A program made the translations under genes and the position numbers. The notes beneath the pieces are model-generated. The model was not told the DNA's origin, searched no databases, and was given only the letters and a program-made list of their open reading frames with translations. Of a stretch of 37,221 nucleotides of DNA, positions 25,901-33,000 are shown in pieces (position 1 is the stretch's first letter; every line of letters begins with the position of its first letter). The stretch comes from Bacteroidia bacterium (lineage in GTDB: Bacteria > Bacteroidota > Bacteroidia > Bacteroidales > VadinHA17), in contig JAPLEB010000046.1 of the NCBI GenBank assembly GCA_026391555.1, positions 1 to 37,221 on the forward strand. The letters run 5' to 3'.

Positions 25901-26058
25901 TCATCAAAAAGAGCAATGTACTCATTAACGGTTTCTTTGGTTAATTGTTTGTTCAGAAAGCCGGAAACATACTCACGTTCATTCATAAGTATCCCGCCGT
26001 CCTGTTTCACAATCAGGGCAAACAATTCCATTAATGCCTTTAGAATCTCCTCACTCAT
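22960..26058 (-). CDS. TerB-like domain fused to an ABCG-type ABC transporter (ATPase + membrane domain)
   Basis: This 1032-aa protein combines several domains. Residues about 1-145 are acidic-helical and TerB-like (ALMELFALIVKQDGGI, ELVNADRQFTPQKMNII). Residues about 150-235 are a small beta-rich region that may be FHA-like. Residues about 246-475 are an ABC ATPase with Walker A GASGSGKT (281-288), Q328, signature ISGGQRKR (387-394), Walker B VMFLDEP and H444. A CPSC pair lies at 493-496. About 570-790 is a six-helix-type ABC2 membrane domain, followed by a long charged, coiled extracytoplasmic segment (about 810-960) and a final helix near 990-1020. ATPase-before-membrane order and the signature resemble eukaryotic ABCG half-transporters. 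Substrate unknown; export is likely by family. It lies 49 nt after the flippase-like gene. Confidence 0.82.
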   Translation of the reverse strand: MSEEILKALMELFALIVKQDGGILMNEREYVSGFLNKQLTKETVNEYIALFDEHAGPVMKRSIVKEPSAPSVKDSVKILGICKKINHTLNQGQKVVVLIRLYELVNADRQFTPQKMNIINTVAEVFKISPDEFAATEQFVMNDNPENLTNPAILVLSPEEEECELCKRMLTGYRDTKIFILRVASVDLYFIKYISEDQLYLNGLPIRSGNVYTFAKGGSVKSRQGHAIYYSDISSSFLSNIIIHKISFTVENLSFKFREGQAAVDNVNFSIEEGKLIGILGASGSGKTTLLNLMSGIQKPTSGSIKINELDVTRDNKALEGVFGYVPQDDLLLEDLTVFENLFYAACQCFKDKTKEEITLLVDHTLSNLGLLEKRELKVGSPFNKVISGGQRKRLNIALEVIREPLVMFLDEPTSGLSSRDSENLMDLLRDLTLKGKLIFTVIHQPSSEIFKMFDKVIILDQGGYMAYFGNPVDSVIYFKTLDAQINSNQGECPSCGNVNPETIFNIIETQVVDEFGKYSEKRKVKPKEWANTFNSKHPFTQLPEVKEPPHKNLQRPGIFKQFVIYLSRDFKSKIANSQYVALTLLEAPILGFVLSFIIRYIPDPDSDIYIFSENENIPIYIFMSLIVALFLGLTISAEEIFRDRKILKREHFLNLSRTSYLLSKVAILILISSLQTFLFVMIANPILGIKGMYFHYWLALFTTAFCANMLGLNISASFNSAITIYIVIPLLIIPMMVLSGAMFPFDKLNRKIGNVEKVPMIAELIPTRWTYEALIVSQFKDNEYSKTAFTLDGETYYELQKKISEADFNKVHRIKALRDALETTLSEFRSNPKNIGNNENLLIKKSTRQFSKLQLLRNELEKTARINDVPEFNYIADLTPYEFNPGIADSLTKYLDRLDKLFSKISNSASDRRDKFYNRNDVLLKKYENDYYNYKLLEIVTKPYERNKILVYKNSLVQNTDPIYLDPYRKGFLDFRTHFYAPAKYIFGIKTNTFVFNISLVLLSTILLYLALYYELLGRVVRFFENFKFRN

Positions 26059-26107
26059 AAATTAGCTGCGATAGTCAGCATTCCCAAAGACCGAAGTTAA
26101 AAAAAAA

Positions 26108-27193
26108 CTATCTCTTATTGATGATTGGCTTAACAAATTTTCTTTCTATCCAACCAGGAACAATTAAAGCGCCGATAATAAGATAAGGATAATAGCTGAT
26201 TATTCTCCAGATTATCGCCATTGCCAGTGCAATACTTCCAGCATATACCGGGTCGGCCGGGATAAGATCTGAAATGTAACGGCCCATTATCAGTTCGGCA
26301 AAACCACTTCCTCCCGGGGTAGGACTAATGATCATCATTATCCAGGTTACAAGCTGCCGGGCAAAAATCAGAAAATGGTCATTGATTGCGAAAAAGGCGA
26401 CAAGAATGGCATTAACAACCCAGTAACGTGCTGTCCACGAAAAAAATGTTGCCGTAGCTGCTTTCAGCCAGAATGAAAAATGTCGCTTCCTCAGTTCATG
26501 TGAACTCTCAACAATATCATCACCGGCTTTGACTGCTGCTTCATGCCATCTTTTCAATACAGGAAGTTTAAAAATTCTTATTATAAGGTTTCTTATCCCC
26601 TCCGGATTGAAAAAAAGGCCAAATCCTATAAGAACGACCCATATGAAAATTACACTGTATCCGATAGTTGCGAATAGGATAAGTTCGTTCAGAAAAGAAG
26701 CTCCTGTACCCTGAAGTGAAGTGGTAAAAAGTGTTGTTCCGCCTACTAAAAGCAGAAGCAGAGGGAGCATGATCACAAAATAAAGTTCGTCAAGAAACGA
26801 TGTAGCCAGGACAACTGCAGTGCTTTTTCCCACAGTCATTCCTTCCTTGTGAAGGAAAACAACTGCAACGGCTGTTCCGCCTACTGTTGAAGGTGTAATG
26901 GCTGAGGTGAATTCCCAAAGCATAATTACCCTGAAGGCTTGTCTCCATGTAAGTTCTTTATCGGATAATATCCGGATTCTGATCATATATCCAAGATCCC
27001 TGCAAACCATGCATAACCAGGCAATTAACAGCCAGAATACAGATTTCCATGCAAAACTCAACTTACTTAGGACTTCTGTATTTATCTCTCTGGAAATAAA
27101 CCAGCCAATAACAGCTAACCCCAAAACTACCGGTAGTATTATCCTTCCGGGTTTGAGTTTACTTACAAGGTCATAATGGCTGGATTTAGTCAA
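26108..27193 (-). CDS. Lysylphosphatidylglycerol synthase TM-region / flippase-like membrane protein
   Basis: This 361-aa polytopic inner-membrane protein is of the UPF0104/LPG_synthase_TM type, the family of the MprF flippase domain and archaeal AglD-like proteins. About eight helices are visible. Family-typical segments are AFRVIMLWEFTSAITPSTVGG (periplasmic re-entrant region) and ISPTPGGSGFAELIMG. No MprF aminoacyl-transferase domain is attached, so lipid lysylation is not implied; movement of a lipid or lipid-linked substrate across the membrane is the usual guess. The frame starts with TTG at 27193 (a TAA lies just upstream in frame and no earlier ATG exists), giving MTKSSHYDLVSKL. It is upstream of the ABC transporter gene in the same direction. 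Confidence 0.85.
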   Translation of the reverse strand: MTKSSHYDLVSKLKPGRIILPVVLGLAVIGWFISREINTEVLSKLSFAWKSVFWLLIAWLCMVCRDLGYMIRIRILSDKELTWRQAFRVIMLWEFTSAITPSTVGGTAVAVVFLHKEGMTVGKSTAVVLATSFLDELYFVIMLPLLLLLVGGTTLFTTSLQGTGASFLNELILFATIGYSVIFIWVVLIGFGLFFNPEGIRNLIIRIFKLPVLKRWHEAAVKAGDDIVESSHELRKRHFSFWLKAATATFFSWTARYWVVNAILVAFFAINDHFLIFARQLVTWIMMIISPTPGGSGFAELIMGRYISDLIPADPVYAGSIALAMAIIWRIISYYPYLIIGALIVPGWIERKFVKPIINKR

Positions 27194-27312
27194 TAGAGGT
27201 TACTTTAAGAGATAATGGTTCATAGAACTATTTGGTTACACGATTCAGATTTTACACTGCTGAACTAAAATGATAACGATGAATTTTTTGTTGCGAGTGT
27301 TCAGCGTTTCGC

Positions 27313-27768
27313 CTACTCTCTAAACAATTTTACCTTTAAGGCAGTTGTCCCTTTAGGCCCTTTACCAATTTCAAAGGTTACAATATTGTTTTCTTTGATG
27401 TCTTCCAGAAGGTTGTTTGCATGCACAAAAACACTTTGTTTCGATTCCATATCGCGGATGAAGCCAAAGCCTTTCGAGTCGTTAAAAAAAGTGACAACTC
27501 CTTTTCTTATATAATCGGGTTTTTGTGACGGGTTGTTTTTAGTTACACTGGTTTCGATGCCTTCTGCTTCAACCTCAATCTTTTTTTTAGGGTCGGGAGG
27601 AGTGGAAGATAACATTCCAAATTCATCAACATACGCAATCATGTCGTCGAAACTGCTTTTTTTCCCGGTTTCTTTCTTAATCAGCCGCTTCTTCTCTTTT
27701 TCTTTTCTCTTTTTATCCTTTTTATTCTTTACTTCCTTTTTATTGGATGTTTCCTGCGATCTTCCCAT
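27313..27768 (-). CDS. Cold-shock-domain protein with lysine-rich N-terminal extension
   Basis: This 151-aa nucleic-acid-binding protein has a very basic N-terminal stretch (about 1-35, almost all Lys/Glu/Arg) and a linker. A C-terminal cold-shock domain follows (about 88-150), with the RNA-binding motifs KGFGFIRD (RNP1) and VFVHANNL (RNP2). It likely acts as an RNA chaperone in the cytoplasm. It is longer than the classical 65-70-aa Csp because of the N-terminal arm. The upstream 22-nt gap is preceded by a short orphan coding fragment (27790-27880); downstream is the flippase-like gene, 119 nt away. Confidence 0.9.
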   Translation of the reverse strand: MGRSQETSNKKEVKNKKDKKRKEKEKKRLIKKETGKKSSFDDMIAYVDEFGMLSSTPPDPKKKIEVEAEGIETSVTKNNPSQKPDYIRKGVVTFFNDSKGFGFIRDMESKQSVFVHANNLLEDIKENNIVTFEIGKGPKGTTALKVKLFRE

Positions 27769-27789
27769 AGGTTAATATTACTTCATTAA

Positions 27790-27879
27790 TTATTTTCTTT
27801 CACGTTTGTATTCTTTAATCAGCTCGTTGAATAAATCCTCAAAATCGCGAAGCTGAATCTTTCTCAAAGATACACTTTA
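27790..27879 (-). pseudogene. Possible coding remnant (C-terminal fragment of an unknown protein)
   Basis: On the minus strand a frame of about 29 codons, bounded upstream by an in-frame TAA and ending with TAA at 27790, reads SLRKIQLRDFEDLFNELIKE and ends KRERK. Its composition is that of a natural charged helical C terminus rather than random DNA, and no start codon is present. It may be the tail of a gene whose front was lost when the accessory segment to the right formed. The family is not recognised. Confidence 0.3.
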
Positions 27880-28028
27880 TTTCCGGGATTACTATTATAT
27901 AGCTATTGGCTCATAGATAGTTTGTTGCCCTTATTGTTTGGTTGTCTTTACGCACAGCGCTTGTCGTTTGGTCTTGTTGAGGCAAGCATAGCCTGCTCCA
28001 AGGTGTACTTTTTAGTCAAGGTCCATGA
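27880..28028. other. Gene-free junction region at the left edge of the accessory segment
   Basis: No start-to-stop frame, tRNA or convincing promoter was seen here. The DNA contains short GC-richer patches (around 27950-28000, with ACGCACAGCGCTTGTCG and GAGGCAAGCATAGCCTGCTCC) in AT-rich surroundings. It separates core-type genes on the left from remnants and the restriction operon on the right. Confidence 0.4.
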
Positions 28029-28259
28029 TTATTTTGAATTGTCCTTTACTAATGTTTGAAGGTACTTAGTCAATTCTCCAATTTCGTAAAGAACTTTAAT
28101 ACAGTCACTCTGGATGTTTTTATCTTTATTGTTGAGATTATCAACTAGTTCTTTTATCCAGTCATGGCGTTTCCCTTTGATTATTTCTAAGGCTAATTCC
28201 TGATTTGCTTTTTCATCTCGTTTATTGAGGCTTGTTGCTATAAAATCAATGGCTTTCAT
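28029..28259 (-). CDS. Small HEAT-repeat-like protein, probably truncated
   Basis: This 76-aa soluble protein (MKAIDFIATSLNKRDEKANQ at the start) has helical pairs with the pattern KELVDNLNNKDKNIQSDCIK-VLYEIGEL, typical of HEAT-type helical repeats. From memory, longer Bacteroidota proteins carry the same segment and continue with further repeats. Here the sequence changes to TKYLQTLVKDNSK and stops, so this is probably a C-terminally truncated copy. It lies 31 nt downstream of the 147-aa gene, in the same direction. No function can be assigned. Confidence 0.5.
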   Translation of the reverse strand: MKAIDFIATSLNKRDEKANQELALEIIKGKRHDWIKELVDNLNNKDKNIQSDCIKVLYEIGELTKYLQTLVKDNSK

Positions 28260-28290
28260 GGTATGATGAAATACCCTCCGTCTGATTAAA

Positions 28291-28734
28291 TTATTTTTCT
28301 AAGACAAGGTTCTTTTGTTGTGCGTATTCAATCATAAATTCATAAACTTTCGTTTTATCTTCTAACTTCCAAAGCCATTCTCCAAATGACAGTACCACCG
28401 CTTTCTTCTCCTTCCTCTGGATTTCAATTTTCTTATTTCTCAGGATGATTTTTTCAATTTCATTATTCTTGATAATAACCTCTCCGACTTTTGTTCTCCA
28501 CTTTATTTTCAAATTATCGTCACTGACCACAAATTTGGTTTCATTATTCCCCACTAATGGAGTAAAAAATATAACTCCAATGAGAACACAGAGAATTGAT
28601 CTTATCCAGTCTGATAGTGTCAAGGGTTCATCCGACAAGAATAACAGTTCTGCAATGCCAAACAACATCCAAAATATACCTATTATTCTCTTAGACATGG
28701 CCCATCCTTTCTGTTTGAAAATTAAGTTTTCCAT
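28291..28734 (-). CDS. Small membrane protein with two helices, function unknown
   Basis: This 147-aa protein may start at M1 (28734) or at M13 (MSKRIIGIFW, 28698). Two hydrophobic helices (about residues 16-33 and 45-60) form a hairpin, followed by a cytosolic domain of about 85 residues with alternating beta segments (FVVSDDNLKIKWRTKVGEVI, NKKIEIQRKEKKAVVLSFGEW), similar in outline to PH-like bacterial membrane proteins. The start codon abuts the SNF2 remnant on the other strand (28739 on), so little native upstream DNA remains. Family not recognised. Confidence 0.6.
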   Translation of the reverse strand: MENLIFKQKGWAMSKRIIGIFWMLFGIAELLFLSDEPLTLSDWIRSILCVLIGVIFFTPLVGNNETKFVVSDDNLKIKWRTKVGEVIIKNNEIEKIILRNKKIEIQRKEKKAVVLSFGEWLWKLEDKTKVYEFMIEYAQQKNLVLEK

Positions 28735-28738
28735 AACT

Positions 28739-29143
28739 ACATGTTTTAAGGTTGATGGGAGTTATTCTGCAACACAAAAACAAAACGCTGTTGATAGTTT
28801 TCAAAATGAAAATACAAAACTGTTTGTCGGAAATATTCAGGCTGCCGATATTGGCTTAACCCTCACCGCCTCATCAAATGTTGTCTTCCTGGAACTGGAC
28901 TGGTCACCTTCAAAACACGATCAGGCTTCAGACCGGGTGCATAGAATAGGGCAAAAAGATTCTGTTAATGTATATTATTTGCTTTCAAAAGATACTATTG
29001 AAGAAAGGATTGCAAAAATCCTTGACGAAAAAAGGATTACCATAGATGCTGTTCTTGATGGTAAAGAAACTGAACAGGAAAGTCTTTTATACCAGTTAAT
29101 GAAATCATATAAATCAGATAGTTATGCAACCCTCTCCTGGTAA
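28739..29143 (+). pseudogene. C-terminal remnant of a SNF2-family helicase
   Basis: The plus strand encodes the end of a Swi2/Snf2 ATPase: KVDGSYSATQKQNAVDSFQ, then motif V (NIQAADIGLTLTASSNVVF) and motif VI (DQASDRVHRIGQKDSVNVYYL), followed by IEERIAKILDEKR. Everything before this, including the Walker A and DEAH-type motifs (roughly 80 percent of the protein), is missing. The frame continues leftward only as antisense of the 147-aa gene, so the boundary is near 28739. The last codons run into the 3' end of hsdR on the opposite strand (overlap 29122-29143), suggesting that the tail was also replaced. It marks a recombination joint. Confidence 0.8.
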
Positions 29144-31437
29144 AGAAACTTCTGAAACTCAATAAACAAGGAACTGATCTTTGAAGCATCACCTAATATG
29201 TCTGTGGCATCTCCCAATGACTGGTATTTGTTTTGAAGGAGAATTGGTAATTTTTCCTGGTCAAGTTCACTCACTCCGGATTCTATGTATTTAGAGAGTA
29301 CAAATTCCAGAAATTCTTTCTGCTTGTTATCAAGCAAGGCAAAAATATCCGGTTGTGAAGCTGCAACTCTGACTTCTCTCGATATTGGTTTTACTGCATA
29401 GGAGACATATTCCAATACATCAAACAGGTCACTCTTTTCAGCATCTATCAGCTTTTGTAATGTTGTAAGTTCTTCTTTCCCATAACCTGCATCTGCCAAT
29501 CTCTCAAGCAGTACTTTTCTGGTTATTGGATTTGACCAGATAGTACGCAATTCATCTTCACTTTTGAAAAATGATGGTAAGGAGCCAAATAAATTGTTTA
29601 AAAATTCTTCTGCTGATATTGGTCTTCCATCAGCACTCCAGAAAGATGTAGATATCATGTGTTGTATCTCACGTTCTTTTCCATCCCGCAGTTTCACCTT
29701 GATCTTAGTTTTCGATGGTGGCGGTGGAGGTGGTGGTTCTTCCGGCCCTGGTTCAGGAGGTGGTGGTGGTGGATACTCTTTTGGCTCATCAGGAATTGGT
29801 TCACCATCCCATTCCGGATCGGCAAAATGATGGTAGGCATTTACATAATCATACAGGGTGAAAAACTCCTTACCGTCAAACAGTCTTGTTCCCCGGCCAA
29901 CGATCTGCTTAAACTCAATCATTGAATTAACTGGACGTAACAGCACTATGTTCCGGATGTTTCTTGCATCCACTCCGGTAGAGAGTTTCTGTGATGTGGT
30001 AAGAATTGTTGGTATCGTTTTCTCGTTATCCTGAAATTCCCTTAGGTATTGGTCTCCTATTGCTCCATCATTTGCAGTTACTCGCACACAGTACATCGGT
30101 TCTTTGCTTTTTTTATACTGGTTAACCAGATCACGAATAGCTGCTGCATGGTCTTGTGTTGCACAGAATATGATTGCTTTCTCATTCTGATTTGCATTAT
30201 CCATATATATCTGGACCCTCTTGGCTTCCCTGGCTTTGATCTCTATTATCTTATTGAAGTCGGGTTCAATATATAGTTTCCCTTCTTCTATCTCTCCTTC
30301 AATAATCTGATCATCAGAAGTATATATGTAGTCATCAAGGGTGGTTTGAATACGTTTAACCTTGAACGGTGTAAGGAACCCATCATTTATCCCCTCCTTC
30401 AAGGAATATATATATACCGGGTCTCCAAAATACCTGTATGTATCAATGTTGTCCTTGCGTTTTGGGGTAGCAGTTAATCCCAACTGAACTGCCGGACTAA
30501 AGTATTCCAATATGCCACGCCAGTTCCCCTCATTATTTGCTCCTCCCCGGTGACACTCATCTATTATAATGAAATCGAAAAAATCAGCCGGATATTCACC
30601 AAAATATGGTTCCGGGTTACCATCTTTATCATTTCCACTCATAAAAGTCTGGAAAATTGTAAAAAAGATGCTGCCATTGATCGGGACACTTCCCTTCTTG
30701 CTTATTTCTTTTGGGCTAATCCGTACCAGGGCATCCTCAGGAAATGCTGAGAAGGCATTAAAAGCCTGGTTAGCCAAAATGTTTCGATCAGCCAAAAATA
30801 ATATCCTTGGTCTTCTTAAACCATCACGCTTTAAATTCCAACGTGTTTGGAACAGCTTCCATGCAATCTGAAAGGCAATAAAGGTTTTGCCTGTTCCGGT
30901 GGCTAAAGTCAGTAATATCCTTTGCTTGTTATTGGCAATAGCTTCCATTGCATTGGTTACAGCTATCTCCTGATAGTATCTGGTAGCTTTGGTTCCGCCT
31001 ACATCTTCATAGGGAACCTCGTTAAAAGTATCACGCCATTGGTTTTGTGAAGCAAATGTCTTATCCCAGAGTTCATCAGGAGTAAGGAAATTGGCAACAA
31101 GACCTTCCTTCGCTGTTTTCATGCAGATACTGTAAATCTCTCGCCCATTAGTAGCATAAGTAGTATCCAGTTGCATTTTCTCAGCATACAATTTGGCCTG
31201 TGCCACACCTTCCCCAACCTCCTGGACACTGCTTTTAGCTTCAATAACAGCCAGTTTAATGCCTCTGTAAACCAGAATATAATCGGCTATTAATGGTTTA
31301 GCTCTTCCTCCTCCGGTTTGTATTTTACCGAAAGTAATAATGTATTCCCGAAGGATTTTTGAACCCTCAATTACACCCCAACCTGCTTCTTTTAGCTTAG
31401 GGTCTATGAGTTCTGCTCTGGTTTCGGCTTCGTTCAT
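29122..31437 (-). CDS. hsdR: Type I restriction endonuclease R subunit (EcoEI-like)
   Basis: HsdR translocates DNA with ATP and cuts when HsdM/HsdS report an unmethylated site. The 771-aa protein has an N-terminal PD-(D/E)xK nuclease (D52 in IADYILV, E66-x-K68 in VIEAKSS). Two RecA-like helicase lobes follow: Walker A ATGTGKT (179-185), DECH (293-296), GLTATPKR, and motif VI QIVGRGTR (511-518). A proline-rich linker (about 552-575) leads to the C-terminal domain. All catalytic residues seem intact. It is the last gene of the operon, separated from the Schlafen-type gene by 113 nt containing phased direct repeats. Its 3' end overlaps a SNF2 remnant by 22 nt. Confidence 0.93.
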   Translation of the reverse strand: MNEAETRAELIDPKLKEAGWGVIEGSKILREYIITFGKIQTGGGRAKPLIADYILVYRGIKLAVIEAKSSVQEVGEGVAQAKLYAEKMQLDTTYATNGREIYSICMKTAKEGLVANFLTPDELWDKTFASQNQWRDTFNEVPYEDVGGTKATRYYQEIAVTNAMEAIANNKQRILLTLATGTGKTFIAFQIAWKLFQTRWNLKRDGLRRPRILFLADRNILANQAFNAFSAFPEDALVRISPKEISKKGSVPINGSIFFTIFQTFMSGNDKDGNPEPYFGEYPADFFDFIIIDECHRGGANNEGNWRGILEYFSPAVQLGLTATPKRKDNIDTYRYFGDPVYIYSLKEGINDGFLTPFKVKRIQTTLDDYIYTSDDQIIEGEIEEGKLYIEPDFNKIIEIKAREAKRVQIYMDNANQNEKAIIFCATQDHAAAIRDLVNQYKKSKEPMYCVRVTANDGAIGDQYLREFQDNEKTIPTILTTSQKLSTGVDARNIRNIVLLRPVNSMIEFKQIVGRGTRLFDGKEFFTLYDYVNAYHHFADPEWDGEPIPDEPKEYPPPPPPEPGPEEPPPPPPPSKTKIKVKLRDGKEREIQHMISTSFWSADGRPISAEEFLNNLFGSLPSFFKSEDELRTIWSNPITRKVLLERLADAGYGKEELTTLQKLIDAEKSDLFDVLEYVSYAVKPISREVRVAASQPDIFALLDNKQKEFLEFVLSKYIESGVSELDQEKLPILLQNKYQSLGDATDILGDASKISSLFIEFQKFLYQERVA
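29716..29772 (-). repeat. CCA/CCT-rich low-complexity tract encoding the HsdR proline linker
   Basis: Runs of GGTGGT and GGAGGT on the plus strand encode two poly-proline blocks in HsdR separated by EPGPEE. Such short triplet runs may change length by slippage without breaking the frame. On the plus strand it yields spurious glycine-rich frames. Confidence 0.6.
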
Positions 31438-31452
31438 ATCAATTTCTTTATT

Positions 31453-31556
31453 CTATTTTTATCACATAATCATCACATAATAAAATGCTCTTATTCAATA
31501 TGTTGATTTTTATGCTTGCCCTATTTATCACATGACCATCACATAAGATTTTATGC
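31453..31556 (-). promoter_or_regulatory. Two ~36-bp direct repeats with phased TTATGTGAT half-sites upstream of hsdR
   Basis: Copy 1 (31453-31488) and copy 2 (31521-31556) share CTATTT..ATCACAT, CATCACATAA and a final ATGC. On the minus strand each copy holds two TTATGTGAT-like boxes starting 11 bp apart (TTATGTGAT-GA-TTATGTGAT and TTATGTGAT-GG-TCATGTGAT), that is, about one helical turn. Copy 1 starts 16 nt upstream of the hsdR ATG; copy 2 covers the stop codon of the preceding gene. An operator for separate control of hsdR, or a duplication scar, are both possible. Confidence 0.55.
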
Positions 31557-32996
31557 CCAGAAAGGAATATAACTTGCATACTTTCTCGATTTATTTTCAG
31601 GGTCAATTTCTTTAATTACACCTTCATCAATAGCTTCACGTATAATCCTTGACGCAATTGAGTAGTTATGGTCTTCAATCTGGAATCTTCCACGCAGACT
31701 TTGATTTGTCATTTTCTCGTTCGAAACATATTTAAGGCAGGCGTGTTGATAACAAGCCCTAATCTTGTCTTTTTTATCCAGATTGTTTAAAGGCAGATAG
31801 CTAAACATGGTAACTCCGGTTCTGTTATCGCTAATTACAACATTGATTGCCGGAAGCTGAAAAAGTTCATTGTTAAAAATAACCTTATCCAAACCGCTGC
31901 CTTTTTCTTCGCAAAAGCCCATTCGCCTCATTAAATCTGCAAGTTTATCGTTACGTGAAACATATTCGTCTATGAACCTTTCGGGCTTGATAAGTGGTAT
32001 TCCTGGATTTGAAATTTCTATCCGGTCAGAATATATCTCAATCATCGGAAATCCCTTCTCAGTAAAATCCTGATGAATTAGAGCGTTAGCAACAAGCTCT
32101 CTGATCGCAATTTCGGGATACATCCTGGTATCTTTTCGGAATGCTTTTCCAATCTCCTCGTTGGCAGGTAACTGGCTGTTTATCCAATCTACCAATCCTT
32201 CAAAGCCCAGTGCGTAGCCTTTGGTTCCTATCCGCTCTCTTTCAGTTTTAACTTTGTTTTTCCCTGTATAAACGATTACCCGAACAGATTTTCTTTCAAC
32301 ACTTTCAAGGTCTTTCAATTGCTTTGCAAAGAGTAAGGCACCCAGTTTAGTAATGGCATATCCCTTACTTTTCAGAACTAAGCCTTCTTCGATAAATTTC
32401 TCAATCACTGCCTGTTGATTTGATGGATAAGGCAATTTCATCAGATCAAAATAGGTTTCTGTACTTAAATATCTGGTAATGTCTGAAACACTAAGGTTGT
32501 CTTTGGCAATTTCTTTTTCAAAAGGAGTAGTGTCCTTTTTCCAAATCCTGGCTTGTTTATCAGGGAACTCATTGAGTTTCCTGGTTATGGTATTGATACG
32601 GATATAGGCCTGATGCAGGAATTCAACAGGCTGGTTCCTGGCCGCTGGAATTACATATAAAGAGATGTGTCGGTTATCATCATAGTCAAATTCATAAACA
32701 GCAACATCTATTCTGGGATTTAAGCGGGTTATAAGCCAATGTTCCAGGTCCTCATTCCCTTTTTTATGTGACTTTGCCTTGAAGGTTGTACCCTTTATAT
32801 GATGGGTTTTGTCTTCAATACCAAAAACCAGATAGCCGAAGGGTTGATTTTGAATACAGGCACCATTGGCAAGTGCCGATAACCTTTCGCCTGTTTCTTC
32901 AGCAGAATGGAAGTTAAGCTTGAACTCAACCCATTCACTCTCATTGGGCTGTTTAACCAGCTCATTGAGCAATTCAATTAACTGTAGGTTATTCAT
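31551..32996 (-). CDS. AlbA_2 (Schlafen-type) domain protein with HATPase-like C-terminal part, embedded in the RM operon
   Basis: This 481-aa protein is of the COG2865 type, often annotated as 'ATP-dependent DNA helicase-related' or transcriptional regulator. The N-terminal AlbA_2/Schlafen-like domain (about 15-140) has ESEWVEFKLNFHS, GYLVFGIED and AYIRINTITRKL. A middle part is followed by RELVANALIHQDFTEKG (about 299-315) and IEIYSDRIEISNPGIP, typical of the GHKL-like ATP-binding fold of this family. A winged-helix-like end follows (about 425-481). No helicase motifs are visible. It starts 4 nt after hsdS, so it is cotranscribed. Genes of this type are known as extra members of type I operons; roles in defence, signalling or RNA cleavage are suggested for relatives but not shown here. 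Confidence 0.82.
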   Translation of the reverse strand: MNNLQLIELLNELVKQPNESEWVEFKLNFHSAEETGERLSALANGACIQNQPFGYLVFGIEDKTHHIKGTTFKAKSHKKGNEDLEHWLITRLNPRIDVAVYEFDYDDNRHISLYVIPAARNQPVEFLHQAYIRINTITRKLNEFPDKQARIWKKDTTPFEKEIAKDNLSVSDITRYLSTETYFDLMKLPYPSNQQAVIEKFIEEGLVLKSKGYAITKLGALLFAKQLKDLESVERKSVRVIVYTGKNKVKTERERIGTKGYALGFEGLVDWINSQLPANEEIGKAFRKDTRMYPEIAIRELVANALIHQDFTEKGFPMIEIYSDRIEISNPGIPLIKPERFIDEYVSRNDKLADLMRRMGFCEEKGSGLDKVIFNNELFQLPAINVVISDNRTGVTMFSYLPLNNLDKKDKIRACYQHACLKYVSNEKMTNQSLRGRFQIEDHNYSIASRIIREAIDEGVIKEIDPENKSRKYASYIPFWA

Positions 32997-33000
32997 GCCT

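Noticed and set aside
28445-28738. Upstream half of the long plus-strand frame that contains the SNF2 tail
   Set aside because: This part is antisense to the 147-aa membrane protein gene and has no helicase motifs, so it is not part of the remnant.
29564-29925. Glycine- or tryptophan-rich plus-strand frames
   Set aside because: They are the antisense of the proline-rich HsdR linker.
31453-31556. CRISPR-like array
   Set aside because: Only two imperfect repeats with one 32-nt spacer-like gap; no further units and no cas genes.
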